From NCBI RefSeq assembly GCF_026191475.2, contig NZ_JAOSLC020000003.1, forward strand, positions 62,001-126,000: a stretch of DNA of 64,000 nt, read 5' to 3'. How positions within the stretch are numbered: the first letter of the stretch is position 1; each line of letters starts with the position of its first letter. The stretch is from Polaribacter ponticola. GTDB lineage: Bacteria > Bacteroidota > Bacteroidia > Flavobacteriales > Flavobacteriaceae. The notes under the pieces are model-generated. The model was not told where the DNA came from. It did not search any database and saw only the letters and a list, made by a program, of their open reading frames with translations. The translations under genes were made by a program, and so were the position numbers. Positions 57,546 through 64,000 of the stretch are shown here, piece after piece.

Positions 57546-60512
57546 TTAGTTTTTAAGTTCTTCATTAGTATCACAGTGAAAGTTTCTATCTTTTCTTTTC
57601 ATAGGTGTTTGAGTTTTACCTCCACCCATTTTCTCTTTCAACATCATATTAATTAATTTACTTTTTTCTTGTTTTATGGCTATACGTTTTTTCAAATCTT
57701 CATCTCTATCAAAAAATATCTTACCTTCAATTATTGTCTTTTCAACTTTAGCATAAATAGACATTGGGTGATTAGTCCATAATACAACATCTGCATCTTT
57801 ACCTACTTTTATACTACCAACTCTATCATCTATATGTAATAATTTTGCAGGATTAATAGTTACCATTTTCCAAGCTTCTAATTCAGAAACACCACCATAT
57901 TTAACAGTTTTTGCAGCTTCTTGATTTAATCTTCTAGACATTTCTCTATCATCAGAATTAATAGCTACGGTTACACCAGCATTATGCATAATTGCTGCAT
58001 TAAATGGTATTGCGTCATTAACTTCGTATTTATAAGCCCACCAATCTGAAAAAGTTGAACCTCCAACTCCATGTTCTACCATTTTATCTGCAACTTTATA
58101 TCCTTCTAAAATATGAGTAAAAGTATTAATGTTAAATCCAAATTTCTCTGCAACTTTCATTAGCATGTTAATTTCAGATTGTACATAAGAATGACAAGAA
58201 ATAAATCGTTCTTTATTCATTATTTCAACCAAAGTTTCCATTTCAGCATCTTTTCTATATGGTTTTCCGCTTTTCTTTAAAGCTTCATATTCTTGCGCTC
58301 TTGTAAAATAGTCTGTAAACATTTGTTCTACACCCATTCTTGTTTGTGGAAAACGAACACCATTGGTATAACGAGATTGTTTAACATTTTCACCTAGGGC
58401 AAATTTGATAAACTTAGGAGAATTACTGTAAATCATTTCTTCTGCATTTTCACCCCATTTAAGTTTAATAATTGCAGAACGACCTCCAATTGGGTTAGCA
58501 GAACCATGTAATATTTGAGCTGATGTTGTTCCTCCAGAAATATTTCTATAAATGTTGATGTCATTAGGATCTACAACATCTTCAATAGTAACTTCTGCTG
58601 ATGAATTTTGAGCTCCCTCATTTATAGCTGATGCTGCTATATGAGAATGTTCGTCTACAATACCAGCAGTTAAATGTTTACCAGTACCATCAATTACAAT
58701 TGCTCTTCTAGATTTTAAGTTTTTACCAATTTTTTCGATCTTACCATCTTTTAAAAGAACATCTGTATTTTCTAATATACCTGCATCTTCACTTGTCCAA
58801 ACAGTTACATTTTTAATTAAAATAGTTTCTGTTTTTGGTTGAATGAAATTTCCAAAACCTATATTAGGATAACTTACAGGTAGAAGAGTAATATCTTTCT
58901 GATCTTCTTTTTTCTTTTTAGATTTATCTTTTTTCTTTTCTTTTTTAACTTGTTTACTTGCAGACCAAGAAGTTTTATTTCCTTCAGTATCAAATGCATC
59001 ACCTTGCATTACATTTGCAGCATTAATAGTTTTACCTAACATTCTAGTATAACCACTATCTTCGTTTAAAGTAATAGAAATCCAATCATTTTTAAAAGAG
59101 AATTTTGCTTTTACTTTTTTATCATCAATTTTAATAACACCAGCTTGTTTAGCTCCTTTACCAGATATAGTTAAATCGTAATTTTTCTTATTAACATATA
59201 ACATATAAGTACCAGTAATATCTCTAATATTCATGTCATTTACTACATTTTTATCACCTTGAATCCAATTTTCATGAATTGTAGTTTTAGCATCAAAAAC
59301 ATCGCCAGAAGTAATAATAAAGTTAGCTAAACTTCCTGTTTTTAAATTCCCTATAGCATTGTTTCCTAAAATATTTGCAGGTATTGTAGTTAAAGCAGCT
59401 AAAGCTTTTTCTTTACTAAATCCATATTTAATAGCTTTCTGTAAATTTTTGTGAAAAGATTTTACAGATTTTAATTTATGAGTAGTAATAGCAAAATTAA
59501 TTCCGTTGTTTGAAAGTACATTTAAATTAGAAGGTTCTTGATTCCATTTACGCATATCACGCAAAGAAATATGTTGAGCTAATAAAGGGTCAGACACATC
59601 ATAAGCATTGCTAAAGTTAATAGGAATAATGAAATTTGCGTTTGTAGATTTAATATCATTTATTCTCTCAAATTCTTCGCCACTACCAACAATAGTATAT
59701 TGTATTCCATATTCGTCACCAACTTTATCTGCTCTAATAGCGTCTAAAACATTACCAGTTTCAAATATTTGAAGTAAATTTTTATTACCATTTAAAGCTT
59801 CTAATGATAAATCTTTATTTTTCATGTTTCCTTTTGCATACCAATCTGCATCATTATATACCTGACGCAATAAAGCCATAGCACCCATTCTAGAGCTAGG
59901 ATATGCTTGTCTAGATTTTACACTTTTAGAAAATGATAAGTATTGTGCAGATTTTGTATCTAAAATTCTATATGCGTTTGAAGCATTAGGGTTCAATGCA
60001 ATAAGTAACCCATTACCACGCATAATTCCATCGTTTAAATGTGTGTTTACTACACCAAAACCAGCATTTATTAAACTTTTAGCTTTTTTAGAATCAAATT
60101 TAAAGTTTTCTATTGGGTTCGTTTCGGGTCTAATATGATCGTTCCAATAATATCCTTCCCTGTTAGAAGCATATTGAGTTGTTCTAGAATTACTTCTTAT
60201 TCTTTTAGGCTTTGTAAGACCAAAATCTGAGTAAATATCAATAAAAGAAGGGTAAATTGTTTTCCCTTTTAAATCTTTAATTTTTGTTCCTTTAGGTATT
60301 TTTACAGACTTACCAACATTAACAACTTTGCCCTCCTTTATAAGTAAAGTACCATTTTTAATAACTTCATTTGGAGTAACATAAATTGTTGCATTTGTAA
60401 ATGCAAATGTTGTGTTTTCGGTTGTTTTCACCCCTTTGTCTGTAGGGAAATAATCTTGTGCTTTTGAAGTAGTTAGCGACAAGAAAAAGAGTAAGAAAAA
60501 TAGTTTTTTCAT
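57546..60512 (-). CDS. Large exported amidohydrolase, two tandem domains
   Basis: About 988 residues from the ATG at 60512 (MKKLFFLLFFLSL, signal ending SKAQ); the upstream ATG at 60626 adds an unlikely leader overlapping the DUF3810 gene. The first half is a degenerate amidohydrolase (GKTIYPSFIDIYSDFGL). A Lys-rich linker lies near residue 530. The second half has the metal motif ITAGIVDEHSHIA-like (LTAGIVDEHSHIA), CHSYVQSE and AINSDD, so it is the probable catalytic unit. Ends before its paralogue in one operon. Substrate (peptides, imides or similar) unknown. Confidence 0.8.
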   Translation of the reverse strand: MKKLFFLLFFLSLTTSKAQDYFPTDKGVKTTENTTFAFTNATIYVTPNEVIKNGTLLIKEGKVVNVGKSVKIPKGTKIKDLKGKTIYPSFIDIYSDFGLTKPKRIRSNSRTTQYASNREGYYWNDHIRPETNPIENFKFDSKKAKSLINAGFGVVNTHLNDGIMRGNGLLIALNPNASNAYRILDTKSAQYLSFSKSVKSRQAYPSSRMGAMALLRQVYNDADWYAKGNMKNKDLSLEALNGNKNLLQIFETGNVLDAIRADKVGDEYGIQYTIVGSGEEFERINDIKSTNANFIIPINFSNAYDVSDPLLAQHISLRDMRKWNQEPSNLNVLSNNGINFAITTHKLKSVKSFHKNLQKAIKYGFSKEKALAALTTIPANILGNNAIGNLKTGSLANFIITSGDVFDAKTTIHENWIQGDKNVVNDMNIRDITGTYMLYVNKKNYDLTISGKGAKQAGVIKIDDKKVKAKFSFKNDWISITLNEDSGYTRMLGKTINAANVMQGDAFDTEGNKTSWSASKQVKKEKKKDKSKKKKEDQKDITLLPVSYPNIGFGNFIQPKTETILIKNVTVWTSEDAGILENTDVLLKDGKIEKIGKNLKSRRAIVIDGTGKHLTAGIVDEHSHIAASAINEGAQNSSAEVTIEDVVDPNDINIYRNISGGTTSAQILHGSANPIGGRSAIIKLKWGENAEEMIYSNSPKFIKFALGENVKQSRYTNGVRFPQTRMGVEQMFTDYFTRAQEYEALKKSGKPYRKDAEMETLVEIMNKERFISCHSYVQSEINMLMKVAEKFGFNINTFTHILEGYKVADKMVEHGVGGSTFSDWWAYKYEVNDAIPFNAAIMHNAGVTVAINSDDREMSRRLNQEAAKTVKYGGVSELEAWKMVTINPAKLLHIDDRVGSIKVGKDADVVLWTNHPMSIYAKVEKTIIEGKIFFDRDEDLKKRIAIKQEKSKLINMMLKEKMGGGKTQTPMKRKDRNFHCDTNEELKN

Positions 60513-60603
60513 GTAGTTTGAATTATTTGAATTAGCTATAAATTTATAGATACCCTTTTTGATAAAAGAGCATTTACCTTGTTTTAACAAAATTTTAAGA
60601 ATT

Positions 60604-61679
60604 TTAGTTGCTCTTAGAAGCTTCAAAATAGGAAATAAGTAAGTTTACTACATAGTTATAAGAGTCTACTCCTTTACGTTGTTTATTGGCTTTTAGGTAA
60701 GCGTTATATCCTTTTTTTACAAGTGGTTCAAACGGATTTTTATATTCTTGCCAAAAACGATAACTAGCATTAAAGTCTTTAGAGATACCTTTGTGTACAG
60801 TTTTCCATAGTTTTGTAGATAAATTACGATCTCGTTTTCTAATTTCTGATATACAATACCCAAAAGCCATTCTATAACTAGCATATTTAAAATAAATATC
60901 ATCATTATAGTTTGCTGCTAAAAAGCCTACAAAATTAGCTTCATTTTCTGCTGCAAAACCTATTTGATGTGCCATTTCATGACAAGTAGTTGTTGGATAA
61001 CTAGTTTTTGGAACTCTATCATTTACTTGTGCTTCTCCTGTTAACGGGTTTAAATATCCAGCTGTACCATTATAAGATTGTAATAAACTCATTAAAGAAC
61101 TTTTTACAGAGGAATGTTGGTATTTTAATTGCGGAAAATCTTTAGATAAATTATCGTAACCAGAAACTGCCATTACATACATTTCTTTTTGACTATATGG
61201 GTTTTTAACTTTTATAGTATCATTTTTAGTAATTTCTAATTGATAATAATTTAGGTTTTCAATAATATGTTCAGTTACATTTTGAAGTTGTTCTGTTGTG
61301 TATTTTTTTTGATTATAATTTAAGTTTTTAGCCAAAGGTTCTCTGTAATAATTTAATCCCCAAAAAAGATAAAAACAAAAATAGATTACAGATAAAATAG
61401 CTGTAAATTGGATGATTTTTGGTATAAAATCTTTAAATCTATTTTTTATCAATCTATATAAAAACCGAAAGAGAATAAATACACCAAAAGCAATTAATAA
61501 ATCGCCAAAAGAAAATGGAATCCAACCTAATATAATTCTAAAAAAGAAGAAATTATAGGGTAAATTCCGTTGGAATAATAACGCTCAATAAATGCAGGAT
61601 TTTTTGCAACAATTTGCATTAATAGCATTTGAATTGGCAATAATATTGCTAAAATAATATGTGTTTTATTCCACTTCAT
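60604..61679 (-). CDS. DUF3810 membrane protein (zinc-peptidase-like), one frameshift
   Basis: About 358 residues. The uninterrupted frame (61452-60604, 282 residues) lacks the N-terminus. Upstream DNA to the ATG 61677-61679 encodes MKWNKTHIILAILLPIQ and two more membrane segments if one base is added at the run of six A at 61540-61545. The conserved TTTCHEMAHQIGFAAENEANF segment (HExxH-like with a downstream Glu) suggests a metallopeptidase. Function unknown. Confidence 0.8.
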
Positions 61680-61817
61680 AGATGTAAAATTAATGAATCA
61701 TTTTGGAAGTTGACTGGTTATTAACAAGATAATAACATTTTTATTTACAATAAATGTTTACAAATTAAAGTTTAGTTTTAGAAAGCATTTTCAACCTAAA
61801 AAAGTACATTTGTAAAG

Positions 61818-63329
61818 ATGGAAAAAACGACTCCTAAAGCAGGAAAAAAGATAGATAAATCGAGATTAATTAATCTTGAAAAAGGGAAAATTCCCCCACA
61901 GGCAGTAGAATTAGAAGAAGCTGTTTTGGGCGCAATGATGATTGATAAAAAGGGAATTGATGATGTAATTGATGTTTTAAGTTCTGATGCTTTTTACGAT
62001 CAAAAACATCAAGAAATTTATGCTGCAATTTATGAGTTGTTCCAGAATTCTGAACCTATAGATCTTTTAACAGTATCTAATTTGTTAAAAAAGAATGGTA
62101 AACTAGAGTTTGTTGGTGGCGATTTTGCGTTAATTCGATTAACACAAAAAGTTGCCTCTTCTGCACATATTGAGTTCCATGCCAGAATTATTTTACAGAA
62201 ATATATTCAGCGTAAGTTAATTTCAATTTCAGCAGAAATTATAGAAAATGCGTATGATGAAAGCACAGATGTTTTCGATTTATTAGATGATGCAGAAGCC
62301 AAACTTTTTGAAGTTACACAAGGTAACTTAAAGAAAAGTTCTGAAGCTGCAGGTTCTCTTGTAAAACAAGCTTTAAAGAAAATTCAAGAAATAGGAAATC
62401 AAGAAGGAATGTCTGGTTTAGCAACTGGGTTTACAAAACTAGATGCTTTAACATCTGGTTGGCAACCTTCCGATTTAGTTATTATTGCTGCACGTCCTGG
62501 TATGGGAAAAACGGCATTTGTAATTTCTATGGCTAAGAATATGGCAATCGATTTTAATCATGGTGTTGCTGTGTTTTCATTAGAGATGTCTTCTGTTCAG
62601 TTAATTACTCGTATGATTTCTTCGGAAACGGGTTTAACTTCAGAAAAATTAAGAAAAGGAAATTTAGAACCTCATGAATGGGAGCAACTAAACGTAAAAG
62701 TGAAACGTTTATCTGATGCACCTATTTTTATAGATGATACTCCATCACTTTCTGTATTCGATTTACGTGCAAAAGCCCGAAGATTAGTGTCGCAACACAA
62801 TGTACGAATTATAGTAATTGATTATTTACAATTAATGACTGCTGGAGGAAAAGCAGGAGGAAATCGAGAACAAGAGATTTCTATGATTTCGAGAAACTTA
62901 AAAGCGTTAGCAAAAGAATTAGAAGTACCAGTAATTGCACTTTCTCAGTTATCTCGTGCGGTAGAAACTCGTGGAGGATCTAAAAGACCTTTATTATCAG
63001 ATTTACGTGAATCTGGTGCTATTGAGCAGGATGCAGATATTGTTTCGTTTATTTTTAGACCCGAGTATTACGGAATGACAGAATGGGATGATGATGAACA
63101 TACACCCTGTGAAGGACAAGGAGAATTTATAGTTGCAAAACACAGAAATGGTGGATTGGATAATATTCGTTTAAAATTTACAGGTCATTTAGCAAAATTC
63201 TCAGATTTAGAAGAGGGTTTTAGTTCAGAATTCCAATCTTCTATGAATGCAGATTTCCCAGAAGATGTTTTCCCAGATCAAAGGATTGAACCTAAAGATG
63301 CTTTTGGAGGTGATGATGTACCTTTTTAG
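61818..63329 (+). CDS. dnaB: Replicative DNA helicase DnaB
   Basis: 503 residues, full length. N-terminal DnaB_N (AVLGAMMIDKKGIDDVIDVL), then the RecA-like domain with Walker A ARPGMGKTAF, Walker B IVIDYLQLM and the arginine finger region LSQLSRAVETR. Unwinds DNA ahead of the replication fork. A TACATTTG -7 box lies at 61805-61812, only 6 bp before the ATG, so the promoter may be elsewhere or the transcript nearly leaderless. Confidence 0.97.
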   Translation: MEKTTPKAGKKIDKSRLINLEKGKIPPQAVELEEAVLGAMMIDKKGIDDVIDVLSSDAFYDQKHQEIYAAIYELFQNSEPIDLLTVSNLLKKNGKLEFVGGDFALIRLTQKVASSAHIEFHARIILQKYIQRKLISISAEIIENAYDESTDVFDLLDDAEAKLFEVTQGNLKKSSEAAGSLVKQALKKIQEIGNQEGMSGLATGFTKLDALTSGWQPSDLVIIAARPGMGKTAFVISMAKNMAIDFNHGVAVFSLEMSSVQLITRMISSETGLTSEKLRKGNLEPHEWEQLNVKVKRLSDAPIFIDDTPSLSVFDLRAKARRLVSQHNVRIIVIDYLQLMTAGGKAGGNREQEISMISRNLKALAKELEVPVIALSQLSRAVETRGGSKRPLLSDLRESGAIEQDADIVSFIFRPEYYGMTEWDDDEHTPCEGQGEFIVAKHRNGGLDNIRLKFTGHLAKFSDLEEGFSSEFQSSMNADFPEDVFPDQRIEPKDAFGGDDVPF

Positions 63330-63379
63330 ATTTTAATTACCTTTTTTATTTCGTAACTTTGAAAAACAAATAATTGTTT

Positions 63380-63607
63380 ATGAGTTTACAAGCTAGAAAA
63401 TTAAGTTTAATAGAATATCTAATATCTCTTAAAGATGAAACACTTTTTAAGAAAATAGAAACTTCTGTTTTAGAATTAAAAGATTCAAAACTATCCGTTT
63501 TTACAGAAGATGAACTTATTTTAAGAGCAGAAGAATCTAATGCAGATTACTTAAATGGAAACTATTCAATTCAAGAAGATTTAGAAAAAGAAAGTAAAAA
63601 TTGGTAG
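63380..63607 (+). CDS. Putative antitoxin of a ParE/RelE-type pair
   Basis: About 75 residues from the ATG at 63380; a TTG at 63374 gives two more. It is small, acidic and helical (SLIEYLISLKDETLFKKIETSVLE), followed by a Glu-rich C-terminal segment with SNADYLNGNYSIQEDLE, typical of antitoxins that wrap a ParE toxin. 1 bp ahead of the toxin gene. Confidence 0.7.
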   Translation: MSLQARKLSLIEYLISLKDETLFKKIETSVLELKDSKLSVFTEDELILRAEESNADYLNGNYSIQEDLEKESKNW

Positions 63608-63608
63608 A

Positions 63609-63908
63609 ATGAAGATTATTTGGTCTGATTTTGCAAAATCGATGTTGAAAGATATTCATTATTATTACAAAAAGAAAGTAAATAAAGTAATTGCAGAAAG
63701 AATAATTAACAACATTTTTACCGCCACAAATCAGTTAAAGGAATTTCCGAACTCTGGTACAGAAGAAGAAACTTTAAAAAGATTGAAACAGAATCATAAA
63801 TACCTTGTAAATGGTAATTATAAAATTATTTATAAAGAAATAAAAGAAGGTGTTTTAATTACTGATGTTTTTGATACACGACAAAATCCTACAAAAATTA
63901 ATAGATAA
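63609..63908 (+). CDS. RelE/ParE superfamily toxin
   Basis: 99 residues, standard length. Signature WSDFAKSMLKDIHYYYKKK near the N-terminus, then FPNSGTEEETLK and the C-terminal strand YKIIYKEIKEGVLITDVFDTRQNP. ParE-like toxins inhibit gyrase and RelE-like ones cut mRNA; which applies is not determinable. Partner of the gene just upstream. Confidence 0.85.
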   Translation: MKIIWSDFAKSMLKDIHYYYKKKVNKVIAERIINNIFTATNQLKEFPNSGTEEETLKRLKQNHKYLVNGNYKIIYKEIKEGVLITDVFDTRQNPTKINR

Positions 63909-63914
63909 TTTACT

Positions 63915-64000
63915 TTGAAAAAACTCATAACAGTCTTAACATTTCTATTAATATCAAACTCAATTTGGGCATCATTTATTTATGTACCAATGAATGATGA
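63915..64000 (+). CDS. 5' end of an exported protein, possibly asparagine synthetase B-like (partial)
   Basis: TTG start at 63915 followed by KKLITVLTFLLISNSIWA (signal-like), then SFIYVPMNDE at the window edge. The last stretch resembles the IPMDDxQKxHLKAYG start of Bacteroidetes asparagine synthetase B-like proteins. Only about 28 codons are visible, so this is tentative. Confidence 0.4.
   Translation, partial: MKKLITVLTFLLISNSIWASFIYVPMND

Overview
The window is AT-rich DNA from a member of the Flavobacteriaceae (Bacteroidota), probably a marine Polaribacter- or Tenacibaculum-like bacterium. I base this on Bacteroidetes-type -7 promoter boxes (TAnnTTTG), the serC-serA-DUF1015 cluster, OstA-like, DUF3810 and DUF4384 proteins, and weak Shine-Dalgarno sequences. 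No species call can be made from sequence reading alone.

Positions 1-20122 are an accessory island built like an integron. Twelve structured repeats of 123-128 bp separate twelve complete gene cassettes plus one partial cassette at the left edge. Each cassette begins with GTT plus a cassette-specific 6-8 nt and ends with the exact reverse complement followed by AAC, which is the arrangement expected of integron cassettes and attC sites. The repeats fold into a long hairpin with G-T wobbles always on the strand opposite to the cassette genes, plus an inner GNRA-capped hairpin. A tyrosine recombinase (20223-21347) sits directly at the array end but lacks the insertion typical of IntI. Cassette cargo includes a NACHT NTPase with a RelA/SpoT-fold partner, a restriction-modification system with a fused nuclease-methyltransferase, a PD-(D/E)XK protein, a CPBP protease, an XRE membrane regulator, and many small secreted or membrane proteins of unknown function.

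Positions 21474-28190 hold a leftward operon of a papain-like C1 peptidase, a large secreted caspase-like protein with four sandwich modules, an ECF sigma factor and its anti-sigma factor, with a decayed extra module upstream.

Positions 28272-43203 are core genome: exonuclease, YggS, DUF1015, serA, serC, acyl-CoA reductase, ferredoxin, YchF, a lipoprotein, an aminotransferase, OstA-like, a PLP decarboxylase and a polytopic membrane protein. Positions 43213-48978 are a denitrification/NO-response locus: an Rrf2 regulator divergent from nirK (with fused cytochrome c), a SUMF1-like protein, SCO, a Ric-type repair protein and a porin, with two inverted-repeat operators in the divergent region. 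Positions 49059-64000 are core again: purA, fur, relA/spoT (split), M48 protease, ppgK, rRNA/tRNA methyltransferase, two amidohydrolases, DUF3810, dnaB, a toxin-antitoxin pair and the start of another gene.

Many genes carry single-base frameshifts, nearly all one base missing from an A/T homopolymer of 6-8. This most likely reflects sequencing error, so several genes are described here as reconstructed full-length reading frames. No rRNA, tRNA or CRISPR array was seen.
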